Positions 6,438 to 15,097 of a stretch of 33,591 nucleotides of DNA are shown here, piece after piece. Within the stretch, counting starts at the first letter, position 1. Each line of letters opens with the position of its first letter. The notes under the pieces were generated by a model that was given only the letters and a program-made list of their open reading frames with translations, had not been told where the DNA came from and ran no database searches. The stretch comes from an uncultured Rickettsiales bacterium. GTDB taxonomy: Bacteria; Pseudomonadota; Alphaproteobacteria; Rickettsiales; UBA1997. A program made the position numbers and the translations under genes. The stretch lies in contig CALXSC010000032.1 in NCBI GenBank assembly GCA_944391025.1, positions 1 through 33,591 of the forward strand, given 5' to 3'.

Positions 6438-7542
6438 TGCTGGCAGCTATAATATTTTAATTGAAAGAGGACTATTGGAAGACTCAGTTGATTATGTAGA
6501 AAAAATACTTCCATCTGATAAACATAAAAAATGTATTATAATAACTGATAAAAACATTAATAAATTTGGCTATTGCGATATAGTTTTAAAGTCGCTATCT
6601 AAAAAATATATATGTGAAAAAATAGTCCTATCGGCTGGCGAAAAAAGCAAATCTTTTTTAATATTTCAAAAAACCGCCGAAAAAATTTTAAGCTTAGGCT
6701 TTAGCAGAGATTGTTTTTTAATAGCTCTTGGAGGCGGTGTAATTGGGGATTTGACCGGATTTCTAGCATCAACGCTATTAAGGGGAGTACCGTTTATTCA
6801 AATACCAACCACATTGCTAGCCCAGGTGGATAGTTCAATAGGCGGAAAAACTGCTATAGATACGAAAAGCGGAAAAAATTTAATAGGCAGTTTTTACCAG
6901 CCGTCATTGGTTTTAGTGGATTTAAATACCATGAATACTCTTGACATGCGTAATTTAAAGGCTGGATACACTGAGGCATTTAAACTTGGTTTAATTGGAG
7001 ATGCAGAATTCTTTGAATATTGTGAAAAATATGGAAAATCAGCAATATTGAAAAAAGATTTTGAACATCTTGAATATATAATTGAGAAAAGCTGTAAATT
7101 TAAGGCTGATATTGTAAAAAAGGATCCTTTTGAAACAAAGGATATTAGGGTTTTGCTAAATTTGGGTCATACATTCGGCCATGTTTATGAAAAATTGGTA
7201 AACTATAATGCAAAAAAGATACTCCATGGCGAGGCTGTAGGGCTTGGCATATTGCAGTCATTTCAATTTAGCAAAGAATTGGGTTTAATAGAATCAAATG
7301 ATGTTGATAGGGTTTTAAAACATATGGAAGATTTAAAGCTATTCAATTTTGAAAAATTAAAACGTCTTAAAGAATATCAAAATATTGGCAGTTTTAGCGA
7401 ATTTATGCTTGACAATATGAAGAAAGATAAAAAATCTAGCCATGGACAATATAATTTAGTTTTAAATAGGAGAATAGGGGAATCAATTTTCGTTAGGGGC
7501 ATTGATTCAGATAAGCTCAGAAATTTTCTTAATAAGATATAG
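6424..7542 (+). CDS. aroB: 3-dehydroquinate synthase
   Basis: A 372-residue NAD- and zinc-dependent enzyme converting DAHP to 3-dehydroquinate (step 2). Visible motifs are LGGGVIGDLTGFLAS (NAD binding, 102-116), IPTTLLAQVDSSIGGKTAID, KNLIGSFYQP, GYTEAFKLGLI with zinc ligand Glu184, LGHTFGHVYE with His249 and LHGEAVGLG with His268. The ATG at 6424 lies inside the end of aroE, implying translational coupling. Its last 36 bases overlap the end of the converging DAHP synthase gene, so the two coding sequences share DNA on opposite strands and no terminator fits between them. Confidence 0.97.
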   Translation: MKIVNAGSYNILIERGLLEDSVDYVEKILPSDKHKKCIIITDKNINKFGYCDIVLKSLSKKYICEKIVLSAGEKSKSFLIFQKTAEKILSLGFSRDCFLIALGGGVIGDLTGFLASTLLRGVPFIQIPTTLLAQVDSSIGGKTAIDTKSGKNLIGSFYQPSLVLVDLNTMNTLDMRNLKAGYTEAFKLGLIGDAEFFEYCEKYGKSAILKKDFEHLEYIIEKSCKFKADIVKKDPFETKDIRVLLNLGHTFGHVYEKLVNYNAKKILHGEAVGLGILQSFQFSKELGLIESNDVDRVLKHMEDLKLFNFEKLKRLKEYQNIGSFSEFMLDNMKKDKKSSHGQYNLVLNRRIGESIFVRGIDSDKLRNFLNKI

Positions 7543-8655
7543 GCTCTGTTCCCTATTCAATCTAGGGTCGCACAATGTTTTATAATTTTGATTTAAATTA
7601 TTTTTATTAACGGAAAGTCCGATACATTCTGTTACATCGTTTCCAGTCATTTCAAGATGCACGCCTGAAGGATAGATGCTGTTATTTTTGCATATTGAAA
7701 AAAATTTTAATATTTCTCCTTCTATATCGTCCAAATATCTAGTCTTTTTACCATCTACTTTTTTACCATTTCCATGCATTGGGTCGCTAATCCACACTAC
7801 GTTTAAATTATTTTTTAATATATGTTTTATTAATATTGGAAAATATTTTTCAATATTTTTATTTCCCATTCTTACGGTTAAAGATATTTTTCCAGCCTCA
7901 TTTTCTGGATTTAATAATTTAATTATTTTAACCAAATCATCCAGGTCTGTATTAGTTCCACATTTTATACTAATCGGATTTACTATTCCCCTTAAAAATT
8001 CCACATGTGCGCTGTTGGAATTTCTAGTTCTATCGCCAATCCATGGAAAATGCGTTGAGGACAGATATATGATATCATCCTTTTCTCTTACAAGAGATTC
8101 TTCATAATCAAGGAGCAGTGCTTCGTGGGTCGTAAAAAAATTGCCATCAATTTTTTCTATAGTTTTAAGAGTTTCAGAACTTTTATTAAAGGCTTTTATC
8201 ATTAGTTCTGGATTTGGTTTTCTTGATTCCTCTGTGAAATTAATATTATTTATTATATCTCCCCTATAGATTGGCAGAGTTGTGCCATCTATAGTTTCAA
8301 ATTCATTGCTCCTTGGCTTTGCATACTGCCCGGCCATTCTTCCAATTTTTATAACTTCACCGCCTGTTTTTTTAGATATAATACTAGCCATTTCTTGAAT
8401 TGTCCTAACCGTATCAGCTGTATCATTATCAAAATTTAAAGTTTCAGCACAGTTTCCTCCAATTATTAAAAATCCTTTATTCTTTTCTAAACTTTTCAAC
8501 TTTTTCTTTAAAAGTAAAATTTTATCTAGATCAACAAGTCCATCAAAATCTTTGAGTTCTTTTTTAATAGAATTCAATTTTTCTATATCATCATAAATTG
8601 GCATCTGCAACTTAAGACTTGATTTTTGCCAACTACTAGAATTCCAACTAACCAT
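7507..8655 (-). CDS. Class II (plant-type) DAHP synthase
   Basis: Condenses phosphoenolpyruvate and erythrose 4-phosphate to DAHP, the entry step of the shikimate pathway. Class II signatures are all present: W-x4-W near the N-terminus, GGNCAETL with metal ligand Cys69, KIGRMAGQYAKPRS, THFPWIGDRTR, WISDPMHGNG with His294, GVHLEMTGNDVTECIG with Glu335 and CDPRLN with Asp363. These match the Cys-His-Glu-Asp metal set of the M. tuberculosis enzyme. At 382 residues it is clearly shorter than the usual 440-470; the N-terminal and internal regulatory elements look trimmed, suggesting reduced feedback control (inference). It converges on and overlaps aroB by 36 bp. The start is ATG 8655, just after a TTGTAT/TAGAAT promoter. 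Confidence 0.95.
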   Translation of the reverse strand: MVSWNSSSWQKSSLKLQMPIYDDIEKLNSIKKELKDFDGLVDLDKILLLKKKLKSLEKNKGFLIIGGNCAETLNFDNDTADTVRTIQEMASIISKKTGGEVIKIGRMAGQYAKPRSNEFETIDGTTLPIYRGDIINNINFTEESRKPNPELMIKAFNKSSETLKTIEKIDGNFFTTHEALLLDYEESLVREKDDIIYLSSTHFPWIGDRTRNSNSAHVEFLRGIVNPISIKCGTNTDLDDLVKIIKLLNPENEAGKISLTVRMGNKNIEKYFPILIKHILKNNLNVVWISDPMHGNGKKVDGKKTRYLDDIEGEILKFFSICKNNSIYPSGVHLEMTGNDVTECIGLSVNKNNLNQNYKTLCDPRLNREQSLYLIKKISELI

Positions 8656-8682
8656 TAATAATGCAAAATTTATTATTTTTAT

Positions 8683-8710
8683 ATTCTATCATTTTTAAAA
8701 AATAATACAA
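8683..8710 (-). promoter_or_regulatory. Promoter of the DAHP synthase gene
   Basis: On the minus strand, TTGTAT (8705-8710), a 16-bp spacer and TAGAAT (8683-8688), about 28 bp upstream of the ATG and just past the hemY stop. Confidence 0.5.
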
Positions 8711-8718
8711 GCCTTTTA

Positions 8719-10005
8719 TTATTCAGACCATTCAAGTGAATCTAGAGACTTACAATTATTGCATTCCGGTTGCCAGTTAATATATTCCCTTTTGCATATG
8801 TTACATTTCCAACATGAATTTTTCATGGTTAGTATCTTGTTTTTTAAATTGTTTATAAGCGCTGAACTGCCATTGTCTTCCTGTTCTATTTTTAGCATTA
8901 GCTCATATAAATATTTTGTTTCGTTCATACTTTCTGCAATTTTTGCATACTTTCTAGCTTTTGAATAAATTTCATTTTCAAAATACGCTTTAGCTAGTAT
9001 TAAATTGCTTTCATAGCTCTTTGGGTTTAAATTATATAATGATTCTGCTGATTTGATAGATTTTCTTTCTTTATCGGTTAATAGCGAAAAATATAATTCT
9101 GCCAATCTTGGATTTGTGTTATATTTCCAGGTTTTTCTTATTATTTCTATGGCCTTTGATTTTTTGCCTAGTCCTATATATGTTTCAACCAATAGAATTA
9201 CTGCCTGTATGTAGTTTGGATTTAATTTATATGCCCGCCTTAAAATACTCTTTGCGTTTATAAATTCTTGGTTGTCGTAGTATTTTTTGCCGAGGGCGGT
9301 GTATATAAATAGTATTTCCTTCTGCATTTTATTTTGCTCAAAAATCTTGGCTTTTATTGCTATTTGTAAAATTCCATATGCCTTTTCCCAGTTTTTCTTT
9401 TTTATATATATGTCAAATAGCGATTCCAACGAAGCCTTGTTTATTGGCTCTATTTTTAATATTTCCTCTGCATATTTTTCTACATCATTAATGTTGTTTG
9501 CCTTTTTGGCCTGTTCAAGGCTTATCCTGAGGTTTAATAGGCTTAAATTCAAATTTGCATCCTCTATTTCTTTAAAGCTTTCCTCAGATTTTTGGTATTC
9601 TTCCTGCAGATAATAAAGCTGTGACTCAAGCAATTTTGAGAGATTGGTTTTTTTAAAAATTTTATTTGCCTTTTTTAATTTTGCGAAAGATTCCTTTGTA
9701 CTTTTTGCGCTCTTATAAATAAACGCCTCAGTTATCAATTCAAGATACTGGTTAAATTTTTTTTGAAATTTTTTCTCATTCTTTTTATAATAGTTTACAT
9801 TTGGATAAAAAATTGCTATTGATATATATATTAATAGATATAGTACAAGTACAAATCCAGTAATTAGGAATGTTAAAAAACCTGTTGTTGTAATTATTTG
9901 ATATCCTAGGAAGTTTATAACTATCTCGCCATTATACATTAATAAATTACTAATGAAGATTGATAGAAATATGATGAATGCTATAAAAAATATTTTTTTA
10001 ACCAT
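8719..10005 (-). CDS. hemY: HemY-type TPR membrane protein with C-terminal zinc knuckle
   Basis: 428 residues: two N-terminal membrane helices (about 3-22 and 40-67, the HemY_N arrangement), then a long array of helical TPR-like repeats to about residue 385. The C-terminus is a four-cysteine knuckle, CNIC-x10-CNNC, ending SLEW. The knuckle recalls the rubredoxin-like end of LapB and is common in alphaproteobacterial HemY. Despite the name, the role in haem synthesis is unproven; the TPRs face the cytoplasm and probably scaffold other proteins. It sits seven bases after mic60, the same pairing found in many alphaproteobacteria, but without hemC or hemD beside it here. Confidence 0.82.
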   Translation of the reverse strand: MVKKIFFIAFIIFLSIFISNLLMYNGEIVINFLGYQIITTTGFLTFLITGFVLVLYLLIYISIAIFYPNVNYYKKNEKKFQKKFNQYLELITEAFIYKSAKSTKESFAKLKKANKIFKKTNLSKLLESQLYYLQEEYQKSEESFKEIEDANLNLSLLNLRISLEQAKKANNINDVEKYAEEILKIEPINKASLESLFDIYIKKKNWEKAYGILQIAIKAKIFEQNKMQKEILFIYTALGKKYYDNQEFINAKSILRRAYKLNPNYIQAVILLVETYIGLGKKSKAIEIIRKTWKYNTNPRLAELYFSLLTDKERKSIKSAESLYNLNPKSYESNLILAKAYFENEIYSKARKYAKIAESMNETKYLYELMLKIEQEDNGSSALINNLKNKILTMKNSCWKCNICKREYINWQPECNNCKSLDSLEWSE

Positions 10006-10012
10006 AATCTTC

Positions 10013-10996
10013 TTAGTTGTTTATAAGATAATTAATTATTTCTTCAATTGTATCGTTTAGCAATACGTTTGTTTTAATGTCTTCCATTGTTTTTGGAAAA
10101 AAAACTGCATATTCTGGATTGCTTTCTAAAATTTCTAAAGATAGTCTATAGTTCCTAGTTTTTATTGAATTTTCTAGCTTTATCATAAACGCATCCGATG
10201 TGCTGTCATCAACATTTTCTATCTTTCTAATGATTATAAAGTTTGATAGGAATTTTGAAGCTTTATTATCATTATTTTTAAGAATATTGTGTTCTTTGTT
10301 GAAAATTGTAAATTCTGCTTTGAAATTTTGCATGATTATTTTTTCTGTTGGATATGCGTTTTTGTAGAGCTCTAGGACATTTATTTTATTTAGAAGCACA
10401 GTGTTATCCTTTGCTAGTAATTTTAATGATGACAGCTCTTCTGAATAGGCCAGTCCATTTGATATTTTGGATTGTATGTTGATTGCTATTTTTATAAGTT
10501 CTGTCCTTTGGGGAGATATATTGATATCGCTTAGTTGCGATTCTAGCTGGGTAAGTTTTGACTGTAAAGTTTTTATATATTCGCTATTGAATTCAATCTC
10601 TCTTTCTAGAACTTTTATATTTTCCGATAGCTTTTGAAATGTCCTGTTGTAGAATTCTTTGTCAGCCTTTAAATTTTCATATATTTCTTCCTGTCTGTTC
10701 TCCTGCTTTGTATTCTTAGCTTTGAAAAATCCTAACACTATCTCTTTTTTGAAAAATAATAGCATTGCTGCAATTAATATTACTATTGCAGTTAAAATTT
10801 TAAAGATATTGTCTGAATCTTTTTTTAATTTTGGAGGTTGTTTTGCTTCCATATTCTGTTCTTTGGCTTGGACTTTATTGGTGTCCAATTTTTCCTTTGG
10901 TTCGTCTATTTTAATGGCATCTTTTATGCCATTTTTGTTTTCTTCCTTTGCTGTATCTACTGTTTTTTCTAATATTTTTTTGTTTTTCTCAACCAT
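10013..10996 (-). CDS. Alphaproteobacterial Mic60/mitofilin homologue
   Basis: 327 residues: a charged Lys/Glu-rich cytoplasmic N-terminus (1-62), one membrane helix (about 64-83, IFKILTAIVILIAAMLLFF), a coiled coil in the periplasm (about 100-160) and a helical C-terminal domain (about 240-327) in the position of the mitofilin signature. Alphaproteobacterial Mic60 shapes intracytoplasmic membranes and is the likely ancestor of mitochondrial Mic60 at crista junctions. The call rests on architecture and on the adjacent hemY, the characteristic partner; sequence motifs are weak. First gene of the mic60-hemY operon, with its own promoter at 11026-11053. Confidence 0.65.
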   Translation of the reverse strand: MVEKNKKILEKTVDTAKEENKNGIKDAIKIDEPKEKLDTNKVQAKEQNMEAKQPPKLKKDSDNIFKILTAIVILIAAMLLFFKKEIVLGFFKAKNTKQENRQEEIYENLKADKEFYNRTFQKLSENIKVLEREIEFNSEYIKTLQSKLTQLESQLSDINISPQRTELIKIAINIQSKISNGLAYSEELSSLKLLAKDNTVLLNKINVLELYKNAYPTEKIIMQNFKAEFTIFNKEHNILKNNDNKASKFLSNFIIIRKIENVDDSTSDAFMIKLENSIKTRNYRLSLEILESNPEYAVFFPKTMEDIKTNVLLNDTIEEIINYLINN

Positions 10997-11025
10997 AGAT
11001 TCAAATATATTTTGTTTATGCTATA

Positions 11026-11053
11026 AATATATAACTAAACTTTAATTTTACAA
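11026..11053 (-). promoter_or_regulatory. Promoter of the mic60-hemY operon
   Basis: On the minus strand, TTGTAA (11048-11053), a 16-bp spacer and TATATT (11026-11031), about 30 bp upstream of the mic60 ATG. Confidence 0.45.
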
Positions 11054-11087
11054 GTTTTTTCTTGCTATCGGCAGCTTTCTTTGCGGG

Positions 11088-11346
11088 GGGCGGGGCGGCC
11101 GCAGGACTTTTTTCCCTGGGCTGGCGGTATGGCTGGGCGGGGGAGGTTATGGAGTTTTAGTTTAGCGGATTTTGTAAAGGGTGGCTATAGAAAAAAGTCG
11201 TAAGGCCTTCGCCTTGCAGGGATTTTTATTGTTTTTTAAAGTTAACCACTGTCGTTTTGCCAATCTATAATATTTAAGGCTATCGGTTCCAGCGGACTTT
11301 AAAAAACAATAAAAATCCCGCTGCGGCCGCCCCTTGGTTTATAAAA
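11088..11346. repeat. Cloverleaf palindromic repeat, copy B
   Basis: Nearly identical to copy A (4231-4478) over the outer arms (11092-11104 with 11321-11333), the AAGGC-CTTC-GCCTT hairpin and the whole of arm 2 with its loop. Only the arm 1 loop differs strongly, after a shared start (CCCTGGGCTGGCGGTATGG). Arm 2 is a perfect 24-bp stem here because it has GGG where copy A has GGT. The arm 1 loop is very G-rich (GGG, GG, GG, GGG, GGGGG, GG in 30 nt). It lies between the divergent mic60 and valS genes. High identity to copy A implies recent copying or gene conversion. Confidence 0.9.
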
Positions 11347-11398
11347 TCACTATTGGTTATTAGATGGAATAATCCCAGCTTTTTTAAATAGTTTTTGC

Positions 11399-11426
11399 TT
11401 GATTTTTATTATGGGCTAATTATTCT
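11399..11426 (+). promoter_or_regulatory. Possible promoter of valS
   Basis: TTGATT (11399-11404), a 16-bp spacer and TATTCT (11421-11426), 30 bp upstream of the ATG; AGGAAATAAT then provides the ribosome site. Confidence 0.35.
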
Positions 11427-11456
11427 TTCTAAGATAGGTAAAGGCTAGGAAATAAT

Positions 11457-13976
11457 ATGAAAAAGTTAGATAAAAAATATAATTTTGCCGAAAGTGAAAA
11501 AAAGTGGCAGGACTATTGGCAGGACAATAGGATTTTTGAATTTGATTGGAGTGATACAAATAGGGATAATATATATTCAATAGATACGCCGCCTCCAACT
11601 GTATCTGGTACTTTGCATATGGGGCATATTTTTTCATATACTCAAACGGATTTTATGGCTAGATATAAAAGGATGAGCGGAAAGAATGTATTCTATCCGA
11701 TTGGATTTGATGATAATGGTTTGCCTACTGAAAGGTATATTGAAAAACTTAAGGGCATTAAGGGAAAAGAAATGCCGAGGGATGAATTTATAAAGATATG
11801 CAAAGAAAATGTGCATATTGCAGAAGACCAATTTCAGGATTTATTTAAGTCAATTAGCCATTCTTATGATTGGAATTTAAAATATCAAACAATTTCTGAT
11901 ACTTCTAAAAAAGTTTCGCAGATGTCATTTTTGGATTTGTATAATAAGGGGTTGTTATATAGAAAAGATGAGCCTTCAATATGGGATGTTGTAGACCAAA
12001 CTGCTTTGGCGCAGACTGAGCTTGAGGACAAAGAGATGGAAAGCCAAATGAACTATTTAAAGTTTACTACTGATGATGGTCTTCCTATTGAAATTATGAC
12101 TACAAGACCAGAACTATTGCCAGCCTGCGTTGCTTTGATTTGTCATCCGGACAATTATTCTAAGTATGCTGGAAAATCTGCAATTACTCCGCTTGGCGTT
12201 AAGGTGCCTATTGTGGCTGATGACAAGGTTGATAAAGAAAAGGGTACTGGCATGGTTATGTGCTGCACCTTTGGCGACCAAACGGATATTGACTGGTGGA
12301 AAAAATATAACCTGGATTTGAGAATTATTTTAAATGAAAGGGGTGAAATTGTACTTGGAAAAGTTAAGGACATAATTAATTCTGACTATTTTGCACTTGA
12401 GGGATTAAAAACTAAAGATGCAAGGGAAAAAGTTCTTGAATTGTTGGAGAGGAATGGAAAAATTACACGTGCACCTGAAAAAATAATCCATCCTGTTAAG
12501 GTTGGTGAAAGATCTAAGTTTCCTATTGAATTTTTGGTTACAAAACAATGGAATATTAGAGTTCTTGATATAAAGAAAGAGTTGCATGAAAAAGCCAGCC
12601 AATGTGAATGGCATCCGGCATGGATGGAAAATAGAATGCATGATTGGATTGATGGATTGAGCTGGGATTGGACTGTATCTAGGCAGAGGTTTTCCGGCAT
12701 TCCAATACCTGTCTGGTATTCTAAACGAAAGGGTGAAGAGGGAAAGGTTTTGGTTCCAAAGTTTGAACAATTGCCAATTGACCCAATGATTGATTTGCCT
12801 GAAGGCTATATGAGGGATGAAGTTGCCGCAGATACTGATGTGCTTGATACATGGGCTACTTCATCCGTATCTCCGCAACTTTCTTCGTGGGGAATCACTG
12901 ACGAGATGTATATTGATAAGGATAGATATGAGACTTTAAAACTACCGTTTGATTTAAGGCCGCAGGCTCATGAAATTATCAGAACCTGGGCTTTCTGCAC
13001 ATTGGTTAAGGCCTACTATCACCAGAATAAAATACCATGGAAAAACTTAGCTATTTCTGGATGGTGCCTTGCTTCGGATAAGACAAAAATGTCAAAATCG
13101 GCCGGAAATGTTATAAGTCCAATTGGTTTGATACAGAGCAAGGGCTCTGACGCTGTAAGGTATTGGGCTGGCGGTGCTACGCTTGGTTTGGATACCGCAT
13201 ACTCTGAAGACAATATTGCAGTAGGCCAAAAGTTGGTTACAAAGCTATTTAATAGTGCGAAGTTTGCGGAAATGAATTTTGAAAATTTAACCGGAAAAGT
13301 TTCAACTGCAAAGGAAGACATAGAAAATGGATTGATATTTGAACCAATTGACAAATGGCTAATATCTAGAATTAAAGTTACTGTTGAAAAAGCTACAAAG
13401 GCCTTTGAAAATTATGAATATAACAGGGCATTGGAAGCGGCAGAAAATTTTTTCTGGAATGACCTGTGCGATAACTATTTAGAAATAGTTAAGGTTAGAT
13501 GCTATGGTGCCAGCGGATTTAAATATAAGGATTTGGAGCTATCTAAAGAAGAAACAGAAAGGATAAACAAGGGTCAGCAAAGTGCTATAAGAACAATATA
13601 CTATGTATTTAATGCAATTTTAAAGCTATTTGCTCCATTTGTTCCATCTATCGCTGATGAGATTTATTCTTCATTGTATGAAGATGAATTTAACATCACA
13701 AAATCAATTTCTTCTAGAGGTACATGGCCTGTTGTTGAGAATTTGGTATATGACAACGAAGCCGAAGAAATAGGACAGACGGCTTTGGATATAATAGCTG
13801 AAGTTAGAAAATATAAATCTGAAAAAAATATTTCTATAAAAGAGGTTATAGACGAAATTAATGTTTATACATGCAATGCCGATAAAATGAATAGCGTTGC
13901 TGAGGATTTAGAAAATGTTTGCAACGTTAAGAGTATAAAATTTATTGAATCTAATGACTTTAGGGTTGATTTTTAA
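11457..13976 (+). CDS. valS: Valyl-tRNA synthetase, archaeal-type (Rickettsia-like)
   Basis: An 839-residue class I synthetase charging tRNA-Val. The HIGH motif appears as HMGH (54-57) in PPPTVSGTLHMGH, and KMSKS at 544-548. The CP1 editing domain lies between them (MTTRPELLPACVAL, GTGMVMCCTFGDQTD). The C-terminal anticodon-binding helical bundle is present, but the bacterial-type C-terminal coiled-coil arm is not. YPIGFDDNGLPTERYIEK after HMGH is typical of the archaeal-like ValRS known from Rickettsiales, thought to be an ancient transfer replacing the bacterial enzyme. The ATG is preceded by AGGAAATAAT. Monocistronic, with a hairpin at 14015. Confidence 0.96.
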   Translation: MKKLDKKYNFAESEKKWQDYWQDNRIFEFDWSDTNRDNIYSIDTPPPTVSGTLHMGHIFSYTQTDFMARYKRMSGKNVFYPIGFDDNGLPTERYIEKLKGIKGKEMPRDEFIKICKENVHIAEDQFQDLFKSISHSYDWNLKYQTISDTSKKVSQMSFLDLYNKGLLYRKDEPSIWDVVDQTALAQTELEDKEMESQMNYLKFTTDDGLPIEIMTTRPELLPACVALICHPDNYSKYAGKSAITPLGVKVPIVADDKVDKEKGTGMVMCCTFGDQTDIDWWKKYNLDLRIILNERGEIVLGKVKDIINSDYFALEGLKTKDAREKVLELLERNGKITRAPEKIIHPVKVGERSKFPIEFLVTKQWNIRVLDIKKELHEKASQCEWHPAWMENRMHDWIDGLSWDWTVSRQRFSGIPIPVWYSKRKGEEGKVLVPKFEQLPIDPMIDLPEGYMRDEVAADTDVLDTWATSSVSPQLSSWGITDEMYIDKDRYETLKLPFDLRPQAHEIIRTWAFCTLVKAYYHQNKIPWKNLAISGWCLASDKTKMSKSAGNVISPIGLIQSKGSDAVRYWAGGATLGLDTAYSEDNIAVGQKLVTKLFNSAKFAEMNFENLTGKVSTAKEDIENGLIFEPIDKWLISRIKVTVEKATKAFENYEYNRALEAAENFFWNDLCDNYLEIVKVRCYGASGFKYKDLELSKEETERINKGQQSAIRTIYYVFNAILKLFAPFVPSIADEIYSSLYEDEFNITKSISSRGTWPVVENLVYDNEAEEIGQTALDIIAEVRKYKSEKNISIKEVIDEINVYTCNADKMNSVAEDLENVCNVKSIKFIESNDFRVDF

Positions 13977-14014
13977 GCTATTTATAGGCTCAATAGATTT
14001 CAAATTATTTAATT

Positions 14015-14042
14015 GCTTGACCGCCAATATTGGTGGTCAAGC
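14015..14042. terminator. Hairpin downstream of valS
   Basis: GCTTGACCGCCAAT (14015-14028) pairs with ATTGGTGGTCAAGC (14029-14042), allowing one G-U pair; in practice an 11-12 bp stem with a small loop. No proper T-tract follows (TGTTTG), so it may stabilise the transcript end rather than terminate by itself. The rest of 13977-14214 shows no gene. Confidence 0.45.
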
Positions 14043-14155
14043 TGTTTGTAGCGTTGGATTTTATTGACTATGGGCTGCACTAGAGATTGCCATGTTCATT
14101 TATAACTATATTTTTTGACGATAAATATAATTACTAAATATTTGATTAATATTTA

Positions 14156-14186
14156 TTGACATTTTAAAGATAATGGATTTTACTAT
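14156..14186 (+). promoter_or_regulatory. Possible promoter of the antiporter operon
   Basis: TTGACA (14156-14161) is perfect, but the best -10, TACTAT (14181-14186), is 19 bp away, wider than the 16-17 bp seen at other promoters here. It lies about 30 bp before the first gene. Confidence 0.35.
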
Positions 14187-14214
14187 AAGTGATAATTAAT
14201 TAGATAATTATTGA

Positions 14215-14799
14215 ATGTTTGAATACTTATTTTCAATTTTTGATATTCCGCTAGCTTGCATTTTAATCGTGCTAGCAATATTTGGAATGCTGTTCATCAA
14301 AAATATCTATAATGTTTTTTTAAGCTTATTTACTAGTATTTTTCTTATTATATTTATAGCATCAACAATGTTGACGCAGCAGATATATCTTGGCGAATTC
14401 CTTGTTATAAGTATATTTTTTATTTTGACAATAGTATTTTTTGTGTTTAATTTGAATAATAACTTTGATGATTCTTCTATCGTTGACGATAAAAAGTCAA
14501 AGCTAAAGATTTTTTTGGCTGTTTTAGCGTCTGCATTTTTGTTTGGCATAATAGGATTTAACTTTAAAAAAATTGATAATACAAATAGTAAGTTTATAAT
14601 AAAAAATAGTTTGGTTAAGGACGATTTAAAGCTGCCAAAGGACCAGGATGAACAGACATATGATGTCTATGTGGAAAATATATCGCTATTAAATCAAAAT
14701 AAGATATTTCAAAAGTTGACACATATAATCATGTTCTATGTTTGTCTGGTTGTCATTCTATACTTTTTTAATAGGAGGAGTGATAATAATGAAGGGTGA
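14215..14799 (+). CDS. Mrp/Mbh-type antiporter small subunit (DUF4040-like)
   Basis: 194 residues, four or five membrane helices: three at the N-terminus (about 8-28, 30-50, 60-82), one near 100-117 and one near 170-186, with a hydrophilic extracytoplasmic stretch between the last two. The segment QQIYLGEFLVISIFF places a Glu in the third helix as in DUF4040 subunits (MrpA C-terminus, MbhD). NuoJ has a similar layout and is the main alternative. The decision rests on context: the genes that follow resemble MrpB, MrpC and two MrpD-type proteins, not NuoK-L-M-N. It would form part of the membrane arm that exchanges Na+ or K+ for protons. No strong ribosome site precedes the ATG. Confidence 0.55.
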   Translation: MFEYLFSIFDIPLACILIVLAIFGMLFIKNIYNVFLSLFTSIFLIIFIASTMLTQQIYLGEFLVISIFFILTIVFFVFNLNNNFDDSSIVDDKKSKLKIFLAVLASAFLFGIIGFNFKKIDNTNSKFIIKNSLVKDDLKLPKDQDEQTYDVYVENISLLNQNKIFQKLTHIIMFYVCLVVILYFFNRRSDNNEG

Positions 14800-15097
14800 T
14801 TTAGTTTTAAGAATAATAATGTCCTTTTTAATTCCATTTCTATTGTTGTTTGGATTCTTTGCGATAACAAGCTATAGAATTTTTGGATTTTATAGTATGG
14901 CTTTGTCATTTTTATATTTTTTATTGGTATATGTTCTGTCTTTTCTTAGGCATAAGTCAATAAATTCAAACAATATAATGTTTTTTAGATTTTTTGGAAG
15001 GACAATGGTTGGACTTTTTATATTTTTTTTATTTTTTATTTTGACGATTTTATTAAACTGGAAAATCCCTTTTATATATGACTATATTAAATTTTAG
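14789..15097 (+). CDS. mrpB: Mrp-type cation/proton antiporter subunit B
   Basis: The start is set at ATG 14789 because a perfect AGGAGG lies at 14773-14778, ten bases upstream; a longer in-frame start at 14738 would overlap the previous gene by 60 bases. The 102-residue product opens MKGDLVLRIIMSFLIPFLLLFGFF, matching the MrpB opening (LILR-x-R-LLLPLILLFGLY). It has three or four membrane helices. The usual HGH-SPGGGFQGG loop after the first helix is replaced by SYRIFGFYSMALSF, so the family's most conserved stretch is degenerate. The start overlaps the previous gene by 11 bases, and the next gene overlaps its end by 20. Confidence 0.6.
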   Translation: MKGDLVLRIIMSFLIPFLLLFGFFAITSYRIFGFYSMALSFLYFLLVYVLSFLRHKSINSNNIMFFRFFGRTMVGLFIFFLFFILTILLNWKIPFIYDYIKF

